Source: JBBQBM01 sp964554485 (lineage in GTDB: Bacteria > Patescibacteriota > Saccharimonadia > Saccharimonadales > JAGQMS01). Taken from it: a stretch of 64,000 nucleotides of DNA. Location: assembly GCA_964554485.1 (NCBI GenBank), contig CAZKOX010000001.1, positions 1 to 64,000 of the forward strand. The letters are read 5' to 3'. The notes beneath the pieces were generated by a model. That model searched no databases, was not told the DNA's origin, and worked only from the letters and a program-made list of their open reading frames with translations. This document shows positions 25,601 through 33,584 of the stretch, piece by piece (within the stretch, counting starts at the first letter, position 1; each line of letters begins with the position of its first letter). Made by a program: the position numbers and the translations under genes.

Positions 25601-26700
25601 CGCTCGAAGAAGGCACTTACACTGTTACAGAACCAAGCGTTAAGGACTGGGATCTTGATTCAATTAACTGTACCGAAGGAAGTGACGTTAATGTCAACGA
25701 GCGAAATGTTGTGATCAAGCTTGGAATTGGTGAGAACGTAACATGTACCTTCATAAATAAACAGCGCACTGGAAATGTTACGGTTGTTAAGTATAACGAT
25801 CAAGACCGCGATGGATACTTCGATGAAGACGAAACAACACTACCGAACTGGGACATTGTTCTTGGCGAAACTACACAAACAACAGATGTTAACGGCGAAA
25901 CAACCTTTACCAACCTTCTTCCAGGCTGGCATGAGCTAAGTGAAGTTCAGCAGGATGGCTGGAATTACAGCGATACTTACTGTGAGTACGACGGTGAGCC
26001 AGCTGGCACATGGGAAGGTGACTACTATGCTCAAGTCTATGCCGACGAAACAACCCACTGCTATATCGGCAACTACAAAGATCCTGCTCTTCAAATCGCC
26101 AAGACCAACAACTCTGGCGAATCCAAGAAGGTTGAGGAAACAGTTACTTACAGCATTACACTTGCAAATGCAGCTGACGGCTCGTTCCTTTACAACCCAA
26201 GTGTTAGCGATACGCCACCAGCTGGATTTAGCTACGTAAGCGGCAGCTGGACGGCAACATCCGACCTTCGCGGCGATCTAAAAGCTGCGCTAGTTGTGGC
26301 AGAACCAAACTTTGGCGTTAGCCCAGTGGTCTGGACCTTTGGCGGAGCTGATGCTTCAGAAGATGTCTTGATGCCAGGCGAAACAATTACCTTGACTTAC
26401 CAGATGAAAATTGCCAAAAGTGTAGTACCAGGAACTTACACTAACTATGCAACTGGCTCGGCTTGCGGAATACGAGAGTTCAACTATGAAGATACAATCT
26501 ACCGAATCGTTAATGAACAGTTAGTGAATCGTGACTGCGTCACTACAGAAAAAGTTCATAGCGACGTAAAAGTTAAGGGTGTAACAATTGTTCTTGCGCA
26601 GACTGGTGTATCTAGCTACATACCAGTGGCGTTTGGACTGGTCTTAATTGGCGGAGCGCTACTTACTACTCGACGAAAATTTGTTCTGGATAAGGAATAG
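22666..26700 (+). CDS. Sortase-anchored VWA / SpaA-like repeat surface protein
   Basis: 1344 residues. Signal peptide to about residue 38 (A-K-A-A-D). A beta-sandwich domain, a DUF11-like domain (about 203-345), then a von Willebrand A domain (about 357-545) with an intact MIDAS start D-N-S-T-S and A-S-D-G-N-P. Six SpaA/Cna-B-like modules follow (about 545-1140), each ending in a strand like C-T-V-T-N-T. A second DUF11-like domain precedes the sorting signal L-A-Q-T-G (near 1310), a hydrophobic helix and a basic tail. The motif is a variant of LPxTG, and a sortase gene follows 5 nt later. Probable wall- or host-binding adhesin. Confidence 0.9.
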   Translation: MKIFNRSSLKKTKSVLMSAVLLASQVVPFLGLSATAKAADTGFNLPTTTHTPNGWGAGALGDASNGLTDNGQYAEANPQNQPEQGFSNFGISIPAGSIIDGIQLQAEAKSNDSGTDCDLGVELSWNNGTNFTSSGFNESLGSSDALEVFGGASSTWGRSWSAAEFSNANFVVRLKAIDPSQCSDSSITSVDYLQVKVYYTEPSDLVVTKSNNVSGSVVVGNSFNWVLTVSNNGQGSASFSNNQDILQDNLPTDASYSNPAVLTGGGVTGTIDCGISSDNLDCDADGTVVIPAGGWFTVTITVTPDGVGTLANPRSGGGNMCKVDPDNLKSESNEANNTCSDSVSVTLVQPSPNPVLGQSCGLDIALVIDNSTSIDSGELATMKTAMTAFTTAFAGTPTQFSVTRFATTGAVLQPFTTDFTAVNSAINGIPVGGGYTNWEDGLLKAQGTFDPRTNPNLVVFASDGNPNRVDNGTDVSETQATNEAVLVANNIKTVTGARIIALGIGNDLDTANLQAVSSADAVITSDFAALAQTLADLAATLCGGTITTTKLVDVDGDPSTTGDQTVAENWEFDVNGSPSNPSPVSTDANGQTPAVEVDPGTYSVNETAKNGYKVVGAKCYKNQEAVGSWQNGSTSVTGITVGATDIVSCVFINTLNQGTLIVKKVVVNDNGGKLNAEDFGFKVDGGSTVAFESDGQNDLTVTAGEYTVTEQEVSGYSATYDNCTDVVVPIAGSATCTITNNDRAPSLTLNKNLEDNIYGGGYSSAAWTLIAKGATNLSGKSGVTSDSDFSAGTYELSEEGPGEPAFIMGDWDCGDVDLTDATLVVNLGDNITCTVTNTAVQPKLTVIKVVKNGDSEGGKSASDFTMNVSGTDVSDSSFSGDENGTTVGLDAGSYEVTEGDHEGYAVEYSKGCEGTIELGEELTCTVTNTRLGTIKIVKDAQPDSEQAFTFTGNLTGDDGPNFELTDDGVNPGLAYREFALEEGTYTVTEPSVKDWDLDSINCTEGSDVNVNERNVVIKLGIGENVTCTFINKQRTGNVTVVKYNDQDRDGYFDEDETTLPNWDIVLGETTQTTDVNGETTFTNLLPGWHELSEVQQDGWNYSDTYCEYDGEPAGTWEGDYYAQVYADETTHCYIGNYKDPALQIAKTNNSGESKKVEETVTYSITLANAADGSFLYNPSVSDTPPAGFSYVSGSWTATSDLRGDLKAALVVAEPNFGVSPVVWTFGGADASEDVLMPGETITLTYQMKIAKSVVPGTYTNYATGSACGIREFNYEDTIYRIVNEQLVNRDCVTTEKVHSDVKVKGVTIVLAQTGVSSYIPVAFGLVLIGGALLTTRRKFVLDKE

Positions 26701-26705
26701 AACAA

Positions 26706-27323
26706 ATGAAGATAGGGGGTGGGCAGTCTAAGGTTTCTATGCATCGAAAGATTAACAATATTCTGACTGTTATAGTTATTGGACTTGGTAGCTACTTGCT
26801 GCTTGCTCCTTTCACGCCATCGATTGATTTTTGGGTAAAGAAGCGAGGTGGTTTTGATACTCCAAGCTACGCTATTAAAACTGATGTCAAAAAAGCAGTA
26901 GCGGATATTCCTTCTGACAACAGATTAGCAATTCCTAGTATTGGTCTAGACGAACACGTTTTTGAAAGTACTGTGCCGGACGGTATAAACAAAGGTGTAT
27001 ATCAAAGGCCAAAAACCTCAGATCCTTCTCTGGGAAGTAACACGGTTTTTGTTGGACACCGTTTTTCGTATTTTCCAAATATTCCATCGCCATTTTATAA
27101 CCTTGATAAGGTTAGTTTAGGTGATGAGATGGTAGTGGTTTGGAAAGGCGTTATCTACAGATATAAGGTCAAAGAGATTAAAGTAGTCGAGCCGACCGAA
27201 TTTATGGTTGAAGCACCAACCAAAGAGTCGAAATTAACGATCTATACCTGCACGCCACTTTGGTCGGCGAGTCAGCGTCTTGTGATTATTAGTGAACTAA
27301 TAACTGAAAGGGCAGCACAATGA
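26706..27323 (+). CDS. Sortase
   Basis: 205 residues with an N-terminal membrane helix (about 18-36). The catalytic triad is visible: H118 in V-G-H-R, C182 in T-I-Y-T-C-T-P-L-W and R191 in S-Q-R-L. The enzyme would cleave the L-A-Q-T-G signal of the upstream protein at the outer face of the membrane and attach it to an amine on the wall or another protein. The Pro after T-C-T is like class C/E-type sortases, but class is not certain. It ends in TGA overlapping the next ATG. Confidence 0.92.
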   Translation: MKIGGGQSKVSMHRKINNILTVIVIGLGSYLLLAPFTPSIDFWVKKRGGFDTPSYAIKTDVKKAVADIPSDNRLAIPSIGLDEHVFESTVPDGINKGVYQRPKTSDPSLGSNTVFVGHRFSYFPNIPSPFYNLDKVSLGDEMVVVWKGVIYRYKVKEIKVVEPTEFMVEAPTKESKLTIYTCTPLWSASQRLVIISELITERAAQ

Positions 27324-27424
27324 ACCTTGAGTGGCGTCGCACAACTGTATTAGTTTTTTTGTTACTTCTTGGCGTTCTTTGCCTAATCGTACTAGGTGCA
27401 TTACAAAACCCTAGTCTTAGTTAA
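27320..27424 (+). CDS. 34-residue membrane peptide coupled to the sortase
   Basis: A 34-codon ORF begins at an ATG overlapping the sortase stop (ATGA) and ends in TAA at 27422-27424. It encodes a short basic start with N-L-E-W-R-R, one hydrophobic helix of about 19 residues and a short polar tail. Translational coupling, length and topology argue for a real small membrane protein, perhaps an accessory of the sortase complex. Its 3' end overlaps the convergent trhO gene by 24 nt. Confidence 0.55.
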   Translation: MNLEWRRTTVLVFLLLLGVLCLIVLGALQNPSLS

Positions 27425-28270
27425 TTTGCAGTTGGTATTAGCGCAGTCTTCGCATATGACATGTAGTTTACGGCGAATATTGGTGCTATTGACCTGATGG
27501 CTAGTCTTTTTACCGCATATTTCGCAAGATGCGATGTCTTTTGATTTGTCAGAAAAGCCCATCTTCATGCGGTCGTCAAAAACAAATAACTTACCCTCCC
27601 AGAGACCTTCATCGCCAAATTTTTCGCCGTATTTTACGATACCACCGTCGATTTGGTAGACCTCTTTATAACCTCGGTTTAACATCATGGCGCTTAAGAT
27701 CTCACAACGAATTCCGCCAGTGCAGTAGCTAACAATCGGTCGGTCCTTGTATTTGCTAATTTCGCCTTCCTCAAGATCTTTTTTAAAGTCACGGCTGGTA
27801 GTAACATTTGGAATAACTGCGTTTTTGAACTTTCCAATCTGGGCTTCGTACATATTGCGGCCGTCATAAAAGATAACATCGTCGCCGCGCTCTTCAACTA
27901 ACTTATGAACTTGAGCAGGTTTTAGATGTTTACCGCCGTTTTCTATGCCGTTTTTACCAACCACAATTTCGTCGGCGGCGTCGAAGGCTACGATCTCTGG
28001 CTTGACCTTAACTCGAAGTTTTGGAAAATGTTCCTCGCCGCCATCGCTCCATTTATAGGTAATATCACCAAACAGGCTATGAGCTTTCATTTCACGGGTA
28101 TAGTATTTGAGGTTTTTAAGATCGCCGCCAAGAGTGGCGTTGATGCCGTGTCTACTAATAAGAACTCGACCCTTAAGGCCTAGTTTTTCGCACAGTGCAC
28201 GCTGCCAATGCATAACCGTCTCGGTATCTTCAATCGGCACGAATTTATAAAAAAGAATAATTTTTTGCAT
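27401..28270 (-). CDS. trhO: tRNA uridine(34) hydroxylase, rhodanese family
   Basis: 289 residues. The N-terminal acylphosphatase-like domain, then a rhodanese domain with the active Cys C183 in S-Y-C-T-G-G-I-R-C-E, match TrhO (YceA). The family hydroxylates uridine at the wobble position using oxygen. A C-terminal extension with C-E-I-C-G and C-E-D-C pairs looks like a zinc-binding tail found in part of the family. The gene is monocistronic and convergent with the sortase operon. Confidence 0.88.
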   Translation of the reverse strand: MQKIILFYKFVPIEDTETVMHWQRALCEKLGLKGRVLISRHGINATLGGDLKNLKYYTREMKAHSLFGDITYKWSDGGEEHFPKLRVKVKPEIVAFDAADEIVVGKNGIENGGKHLKPAQVHKLVEERGDDVIFYDGRNMYEAQIGKFKNAVIPNVTTSRDFKKDLEEGEISKYKDRPIVSYCTGGIRCEILSAMMLNRGYKEVYQIDGGIVKYGEKFGDEGLWEGKLFVFDDRMKMGFSDKSKDIASCEICGKKTSHQVNSTNIRRKLHVICEDCANTNCKLTKTRVL

Positions 28271-28281
28271 GATTTACACTG

Positions 28282-28989
28282 TTATTTTAGCAGACCTGAT
28301 GGTTTGTTGATATCGACCCAGACGATTGGGTGGTCGGAAGCACTGCTGTAGCTGTGGCTAGAAGATCGAACTTCAACAGTATCTTTATGTAAAATAACGT
28401 CAAGGTTCATACCCGGCCACCAATCCGGGATATTTATACCTCTGTAGTTGGGGTGTGGAAATACAGGACGGTCGTCGGCGTGCGCCTCGGCATATCCTGC
28501 ACGTTCAAAACGTTTGCGCATCAGAAAAAACGGAGGTGAGTTAAGATCGCCGACAAGAATATCAGGGCTAACATCAATGATTTTATTGGCATGCAGTCTG
28601 CGCTGTCGTAATTTTCTAATAAATTGCCAAGGCATATGACAGCCTAATATCCTTAAGCCATCAACATTTAACCAATTTACACTATGGTTGTTGTCTATGG
28701 TAATTTCTTCTGGTATTGCTCGACTTGCTGTTTGTGGGTCAGCTAAGAAAATGCCGTATTCATCATCGTCGTTATACCTAAGTGGATCGCCAAGGGCTAC
28801 GAGTCCGGCTTCCGAGGTTATGAAGTCGATATTGTCTTTAGTTACGCATTCACAGAGATAAATTAAGAATCTTGCCGAACCTTGACGTGTTTTTGCTATA
28901 GTTTCAGCGATTTCGTCGAGCCGGTTGGCTTGGCTGGGGTGTTTGGGGACATCTAGATCGCTTAAAATATTCCAAGATGCAACTCTCAT
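28282..28989 (-). CDS. Endonuclease/exonuclease/phosphatase family protein
   Basis: 235 residues from the ATG at 28989; a TTG at 29007 is less likely because GATAAT (complement 28996-29001), with an extended TG, lies 6 nt before the ATG. EEP-fold motifs are visible: A-S-W-N-I-L at the start, the acidic C-E near residue 52, G-C-H-M-P-W, V-G-D-L-N-S-P-P and the terminal S-D-H-P-I-V-W-V. The fold hydrolyses phosphodiesters or phosphomonoesters with Mg. The substrate cannot be told from sequence. Confidence 0.8.
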   Translation of the reverse strand: MRVASWNILSDLDVPKHPSQANRLDEIAETIAKTRQGSARFLIYLCECVTKDNIDFITSEAGLVALGDPLRYNDDDEYGIFLADPQTASRAIPEEITIDNNHSVNWLNVDGLRILGCHMPWQFIRKLRQRRLHANKIIDVSPDILVGDLNSPPFFLMRKRFERAGYAEAHADDRPVFPHPNYRGINIPDWWPGMNLDVILHKDTVEVRSSSHSYSSASDHPIVWVDINKPSGLLK

Positions 28990-29036
28990 CTCATAATTAT
29001 CCCACAAAATGTCAAGACAGGTTGACTAATAAAGTA

Positions 29037-29066
29037 TTGACATAAGCCTTATATATGTGCTATAGT
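29037..29066 (+). promoter_or_regulatory. Strong extended -10 promoter of the DEAD-box helicase
   Basis: TTGACA (29037-29042) and TATAGT (29061-29066) are 18 nt apart, and TGC directly precedes the -10, giving an extended -10. It would yield a 5' leader of about 125 nt. Confidence 0.7.
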
Positions 29067-29079
29067 TATCGTTAATAGG

Positions 29080-29177
29080 TTATTTTATCGTATCTACAGA
29101 TACGGCTATAAAATAAAAATGAATACCGAGCGACTCTGTTAATCTACATTTTCTCGTTGTTCATTGACCTGAACAAC
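29080..29177 (+). promoter_or_regulatory. Structured 5' leader of the helicase mRNA
   Basis: Two hairpins are visible. The first pairs 29080-29088 with 29108-29116 and, inside, GTATC (29090-29094) with GATAC (29099-29103). The second pairs GTTGTTCA (29156-29163) with TGAACAAC (29170-29177) across a 6-nt loop, ending 8 nt before the AAAGGA ribosome site. The layout resembles cold-responsive leaders of helicase genes; this is inference. Confidence 0.5.
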
Positions 29178-29196
29178 ATTAAATGAAAGGATTCTT

Positions 29197-30393
29197 TTGA
29201 GTTACGCATACAAAATGTCGCGTCGCCCTGGGCAACGCTCAGCTCCGCAACGTCGAGCACCAAATAACCGAGGTGGACAATATATTCACCCGTCAAAATT
29301 TATTAACAAAGCTTCAGTCGAACAAATCGCCGAGGAGGTTTTTACACCTGTTCACAGCTTTGAAACAATTGGGCTTGATGCTCGAATTGCTGAAAACCTC
29401 GCTCGTTTGGGCTATAAAGCTCCAACAGCTATTCAAGACGGTGCAATTCCAAAGGTTATTGAGGGTAAAGACCTTGTTGGCTTAGCTAACACTGGTACAG
29501 GAAAAACCGCGGCTTTTCTATTGCCTCTAATACACCGAATTCTTCAGAAAGAGATCTATCAAGTGCTGGTAATGGCTCCCACTCGAGAACTTGCCCAGCA
29601 AATTGAAGAAGAATGGCGCAAATTCGCCCAGGGTCTTCGACTATATTCGGCAATTTGTGTTGGTGGTACGAGCATGTATAACCAAATTCGATCATTACAA
29701 AAAGATCCGCACGTTGTTATTGGTACTCCTGGACGCCTAAAAGATCTTATCGAACAGGGTGCTTTGCGTCTTGAAAAATGCGATGGTCTTGTTCTTGACG
29801 AAGCCGACCGAATGCTTGATATGGGCTTTTTGCCTGACATTAAGTTCATTATGGATAAACTTCCAACCGAACGACAATCTCTTTGCTTTAGTGCAACAAT
29901 TACACCTGAGATTAATCGTTTAATCGACGGAATTTTGAAGAACCCAGAAACTGTTTCTGTACGAACCGGCGAAACAGCATCTCATGTCGACCAAGACATT
30001 ATTGTTGCGAGTTCAAAAGAAGAAAAACTGGCAAAACTTCTTGAACTTCTTGCACAGCCAGACTATGACAAGGTTTTGGTCTTTTCGCAGACTAAATGGG
30101 GTGCTCAGAAGCTTGCCGAGATGATCACGGCTGCCGGTTATAAGGCAGAAGCTATTCATGGCAATAAAACTCAGGCTCAGCGACAGAAGGCCCTACGAGC
30201 TTTCAAGGAAGGCAATGTTGCCGTACTTGTTGCTACCGATGTTGCAGCCCGTGGATTAGACATTTCAAATGTTAGTCATGTGATTAACTTTGACCAACCA
30301 AATACCTACCAAGACTATGTTCACCGTATTGGTCGAACGGGTCGTGCTGGCAAAAAGGGTAAGGCTCTTACCTTTGTTAGTCATCATCCTTAG
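29197..30393 (+). CDS. DEAD-box ATP-dependent RNA helicase
   Basis: 398 residues. The start codon is TTG, supported by AAAGGA (29186-29191) 5 nt upstream; an ATG at 29215 is the alternative. An Arg-rich tail (about 9-26) precedes the Q motif (to Q80), Walker A A-N-T-G-T-G-K-T (97-104), P-T-R-E-L-A-Q-Q, D-E-A-D, S-A-T and the H-R-I-G-R-T-G-R-A-G motif VI. There is no C-terminal extension. RNA unwinding in ribosome assembly or decay is expected. The adjacent RRM protein and the long leaders of both genes suggest a joint cold or RNA-folding response. Confidence 0.93.
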   Translation: MSYAYKMSRRPGQRSAPQRRAPNNRGGQYIHPSKFINKASVEQIAEEVFTPVHSFETIGLDARIAENLARLGYKAPTAIQDGAIPKVIEGKDLVGLANTGTGKTAAFLLPLIHRILQKEIYQVLVMAPTRELAQQIEEEWRKFAQGLRLYSAICVGGTSMYNQIRSLQKDPHVVIGTPGRLKDLIEQGALRLEKCDGLVLDEADRMLDMGFLPDIKFIMDKLPTERQSLCFSATITPEINRLIDGILKNPETVSVRTGETASHVDQDIIVASSKEEKLAKLLELLAQPDYDKVLVFSQTKWGAQKLAEMITAAGYKAEAIHGNKTQAQRQKALRAFKEGNVAVLVATDVAARGLDISNVSHVINFDQPNTYQDYVHRIGRTGRAGKKGKALTFVSHHP

Positions 30394-30400
30394 TTTCGAA

Positions 30401-30557
30401 TCCCACACCGACAAACGCTAAATACCAGCAAAGCCGGCTATTTATGTTTGTCTCTTGGCTATTTTCAGTCTATCCAGTCCAGTACTCACTTCAGCGTAGT
30501 TTATCTACGCCTCGTTCCGTGCTTCCCGGATATACCGAAACTAGCTCAAGTGTGGAA
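30401..30557 (+). ncRNA. Conserved structured intergenic RNA element, copy A
   Basis: First of four related elements in the window. The closing stem pairs CCACAC (30403-30408) with GTGTGG (30550-30555). The first hairpin pairs GACAAAC (30410-30416) with GTTTGTC (30446-30452) and TAAATA with TATTTA inside. A linker with CTTGG follows. Stem TATCC (30471-30475)/GGATA (30528-30532) encloses TACTCAC, an apical hairpin GCGTAG/CTACGC (30494-30499/30505-30510) and GTTCCGTGCTT. CTCAAG precedes the closing strand. It lies 7 nt after the helicase stop and before a terminator. Confidence 0.6.
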
Positions 30558-30605
30558 TCCGAGGCCACAAATCGTGCCAGCAAACTTCACTAATACCTGA
30601 TAAAC

Positions 30606-30635
30606 AAAAAGACCTCGGACAACCGAGGTCTTTTT
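30606..30635. terminator. Bidirectional intrinsic terminator
   Basis: A 13-nt arm with five A's and GACCTCGG (30606-30618) pairs perfectly with 30623-30635 around ACAA, giving a T run on either strand. It separates the plus-strand helicase unit from the minus-strand RRM gene. Confidence 0.9.
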
Positions 30636-30649
30636 GGATCTAACGGATC

Positions 30650-30964
30650 TTAGTAACGGTTGTAGCCGCCACGGTCACCGCCACGATCGCCACCGAAGTC
30701 ACGACGAGGTCGTTCTTCTTGTGGTCGGGCTTTGCTAACCATTAGCTTGCGTCCACCGAAATCGGTGCCGTCAAGTGCCTGGATAGCTTTTTCGCCGTCT
30801 TCGTCGCTAACAAGTTCGACAAAGCCGAACCCTTTGCTACGACCGCTCATGCGGTCAACGATAACGCGCGCGCTTTCAACTTCGCCGTGATCAGCGAAAA
30901 GTTTCTGCAGCTCTTCATCAGTGGTGCTGTAAGGCAATCCACCTACATATATCTTAAATGCCAT
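30650..30964 (-). CDS. RRM-domain RNA-binding protein
   Basis: 104 residues. One RNA recognition motif with RNP2 I-Y-V-G-G-L and RNP1 S-K-G-F-G-F-V-E-L, then a short Arg/Gly/Asp-rich tail with repeated G-G-D-R. This is the layout of bacterial glycine-rich RRM proteins, which bind single-stranded RNA and often respond to cold. The message has a leader of about 130 nt that can fold over the ribosome site. It is convergent with the helicase gene and shares its terminator. Confidence 0.95.
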   Translation of the reverse strand: MAFKIYVGGLPYSTTDEELQKLFADHGEVESARVIVDRMSGRSKGFGFVELVSDEDGEKAIQALDGTDFGGRKLMVSKARPQEERPRRDFGGDRGGDRGGYNRY

Positions 30965-30969
30965 ATTTT

Positions 30970-31060
30970 ATTTCAAGCCTTTCATGCTTAATACTTAGCG
31001 GTTTCGACTCTTCTTATTGTTCCTTCATTGGACCTGACCAGCACGAAATCGGCTTGAAAT
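30970..31060 (-). promoter_or_regulatory. Long-range inverted repeat in the RRM mRNA leader
   Basis: ATTTCAAGCC (30970-30979) and GGCTTGAAAT (31051-31060) are exact reverse complements. In the minus-strand mRNA this 10-bp helix would place the G-G of the AAAGG ribosome site in a stem 6 nt before the start codon. It could gate translation, for example by temperature. Confidence 0.5.
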
Positions 31061-31100
31061 GTCTTCTTTTAGGGGTAGATAAGCTACCGCATCGCTTTAT

Positions 31101-31129
31101 TTATACAACAGTGCAGGTAAAATAGCAAT
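31101..31129 (-). promoter_or_regulatory. Promoter of the RRM protein gene
   Basis: On the minus strand TTGCTA (complement 31124-31129) and TATAAA (complement 31101-31106) are exactly 17 nt apart, giving a start near 31094 and a long leader. Confidence 0.55.
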
Positions 31130-31158
31130 AACGTATTCGTTTTGATAAGATATAAATA

Positions 31159-32409
31159 ATGAAATTATCGGAAGAATTAAAGTGGCGAAATCAGGTCAAA
31201 GACACTACCTTTAGCGACCTCTCGTGGCTTGATACTCCTCGAACTTTTTACTTGGGTAGTGATTGTTCCTCGGACAGTCTAACGATCGGTAACCTTGCTG
31301 TTTATATGCTTGCCAGACGGCTACGAAAGCATGGCTGGAAGGCGGTTCTATTAGTCGGTGGTGCAACAAGCTTAATTGGCGATCCGGGTGGTAAAGACTC
31401 GGAACGTGATTTAAAGCCACGCACCGTAATTGAAAAAAATGTTAGGGGTATAGCCGAGCAGGTAAAAAAACTCTTTAGCGGCATGGACTTTAAGTTGGTC
31501 GACAACTATGACTGGTTTAAAGACATTGGTTATCTTGATTTTTTGCGTGAAGTTGGCAAAACATTTAGTATGACCGAACTTCTGCAGCGGGAATTTATTG
31601 CAAGTCGTTTAGGTAAGGACGGAGTTGGTATTAGCTATGCTGAGTTTAGCTATAACTTGATCCAGGGCTATGACTACTGGCACTTATTTAAAAAGTACGG
31701 CGTTGAATTGCAGATTGGTGGCTCCGACCAGTGGGGAAATATGTTGTCTGGCATTCCTCTTATTCGAAAAAAAGAAGGCAAGGAAGACCATGCGCTTAGT
31801 ATGCCGCTAACAATCAATAAGACAACCGGTGCTAAATTTGGTAAGAGTGAAGATGGAGCAATTTGGCTCGACGCCAATAAAACCAGTGTTTTTCAGTTTT
31901 ATCAGTTTTGGATTAATGTTGATGATGAAGGTGTTGAAGATTACCTAAAAATTTACACCGAACTAGATAAATCAGAATTAAACGATTTAATGGCCGATCA
32001 AAAGAAGAACCCTGGTCTTCGGCCGGCACAGAAACGTTTAGCCTACGAAGTAACGGCTATTGTTCATGGCGAGTCCAAGGCTAAAAGCGTCAAGAACGTT
32101 AGCGAAGCTTTGTTTGGCTTGAAAGAGTATAAAGAACTTGATAAGGCTGATTTTGCCGAACTGGCAGGGGAGCTAAAGGTATTAAAAGCAAAATCCGGAG
32201 TGTCGTTGATTGATATTTTAGTTGACGGCGGCCTAGCTAGCAGCAAGACTGAAGCTAAACGGTTCCTCGAAACATCAGCTGTTTATGTAAATGGCCAACA
32301 AATTTCACTTAACAAAATGACTTTAGACAACTCGGATTCAATCAAAGGTTTTGTAGTTGTCAGACGCGGAAAAAATCAGTCCGTGCTAGTAAATTTTAAG
32401 GTGATATAA
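31159..32409 (+). CDS. tyrS: Tyrosyl-tRNA synthetase
   Basis: 416 residues. Class I features are present: a HIGH-like start S-L-T-I-G-N, G-G-A-T-S-L-I-G-D-P in the Rossmann fold, the tyrosine-binding Q-G-Y-D and Q-I-G-G-S-D-Q-W-G-N blocks and a KMSKS-like K-F-G-K-S. A C-terminal S4 RNA-binding domain occupies about residues 345-416. The enzyme charges tRNA-Tyr in the cytoplasm. The AI-2E family gene follows 11 nt later. Confidence 0.96.
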   Translation: MKLSEELKWRNQVKDTTFSDLSWLDTPRTFYLGSDCSSDSLTIGNLAVYMLARRLRKHGWKAVLLVGGATSLIGDPGGKDSERDLKPRTVIEKNVRGIAEQVKKLFSGMDFKLVDNYDWFKDIGYLDFLREVGKTFSMTELLQREFIASRLGKDGVGISYAEFSYNLIQGYDYWHLFKKYGVELQIGGSDQWGNMLSGIPLIRKKEGKEDHALSMPLTINKTTGAKFGKSEDGAIWLDANKTSVFQFYQFWINVDDEGVEDYLKIYTELDKSELNDLMADQKKNPGLRPAQKRLAYEVTAIVHGESKAKSVKNVSEALFGLKEYKELDKADFAELAGELKVLKAKSGVSLIDILVDGGLASSKTEAKRFLETSAVYVNGQQISLNKMTLDNSDSIKGFVVVRRGKNQSVLVNFKVI

Positions 32410-32420
32410 TTTAGACAAAT

Positions 32421-33545
32421 ATGGGTACAGATAATCAAAAAAGCCAAATGCCGTCTTGGGTGCTTCGAGCAACTTTTACAGTTATCGGTGCGGTTCTGGC
32501 GACATATGTGGGCTTGGTTATCTTAGGACGTTTACAGGACTTAGTTTATTGGTTAGTAACGGCACTGTTTTTGTCTTTTGCTCTTGAGCCGCTTGTAAAT
32601 AAGCTAGAAAAACGAAAATGGAACCGAGGACTTGCTACTGGATTGATATTGGTCGGTTTTGTATTGCTGATCGTGGTTTTTATTGGCGCTATGGTGCCGC
32701 TAGTTATTGATCAGATTCGTGAGCTTGTCAAAGTAGCGCCAGACTGGGTCGAGCGTATCAGTAAACTAATTAAAGATTGGTTTGGTATTGAAGTAACTAC
32801 CAAGCAGCTGCTTGAACAAATCCAAAAGGCCGATATCTCACTTGGCTCAACGGCTGGTAATGTTGCCGGTAATATCATTAACTTGAGTGGTAAGATTGCC
32901 GCTGGAGTCTTTCAATTTGTAACCATACTTCTTTTTACTTTCTATCTTGTTGCTGAAGGTCCTAAGATTAGACGTAAGGTAATGATGCTATTACCACCAA
33001 GACAACAAAAACAACTACTCGAAACTTGGGAAATTTCTATTGAAAAAACCGGTGGTTACTTATATTCACGATTAATTCTTGCAGCGATCTCTACGGTTAT
33101 GACCTTAATATTATTGCTTATCATTGGCGTGCCTTTTGCCTTACCACTGGCCTTATTTATGGGCATTATCTCGCAGTTTATACCTGTTATTGGTACGTAC
33201 ATCGCGGCAGCCGTGCCGCTACTTGTTGCACTTTTGGAGAATCCTTGGAGCGCGTTGGTGTTTATTATTTATGTTTTGGTTTACCAGCAATTCGAAAATT
33301 ACGTTCTTGGGCCTCGTATTACTGCTCACACCATGCAGCTACACCCTGCAGTCGCTATTGCTGCGGCTTTAGCTGGTGCGAGTTTATATGGTGCTGTTGG
33401 GGCATTTCTGGCACTACCTCTTGCGGCTATTTTGCAAGCTAGCCTTGGTGCACTTTTGATTCGTCACGATCTAATTGAAGCCGGAAGCGACCTACTTGGA
33501 ATTGATGAGAAAGAAGAAGCCAAGTTGTTAGACAAGAAAGCCTAG
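32421..33545 (+). CDS. AI-2E family transporter-like membrane protein
   Basis: 374 residues with two N-terminal helices, an amphipathic middle segment (about 95-140) and about five C-terminal helices. The block containing Q-F-I-P-V-I-G-T-Y and the Y-Q-Q-F-E-N-Y-V-L-G-P block are typical of the PerM/YdiK/TqsA family. Family members export autoinducer-2 or ions; the substrate here is unknown. A TATAAT overlaps the end of tyrS, 10 nt upstream of the ATG, giving a possible promoter of its own. Confidence 0.85.
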   Translation: MGTDNQKSQMPSWVLRATFTVIGAVLATYVGLVILGRLQDLVYWLVTALFLSFALEPLVNKLEKRKWNRGLATGLILVGFVLLIVVFIGAMVPLVIDQIRELVKVAPDWVERISKLIKDWFGIEVTTKQLLEQIQKADISLGSTAGNVAGNIINLSGKIAAGVFQFVTILLFTFYLVAEGPKIRRKVMMLLPPRQQKQLLETWEISIEKTGGYLYSRLILAAISTVMTLILLLIIGVPFALPLALFMGIISQFIPVIGTYIAAAVPLLVALLENPWSALVFIIYVLVYQQFENYVLGPRITAHTMQLHPAVAIAAALAGASLYGAVGAFLALPLAAILQASLGALLIRHDLIEAGSDLLGIDEKEEAKLLDKKA

Positions 33546-33584
33546 GCTTTATCTGCTTTATTTAGGTTAAAATAGCTATAGATT

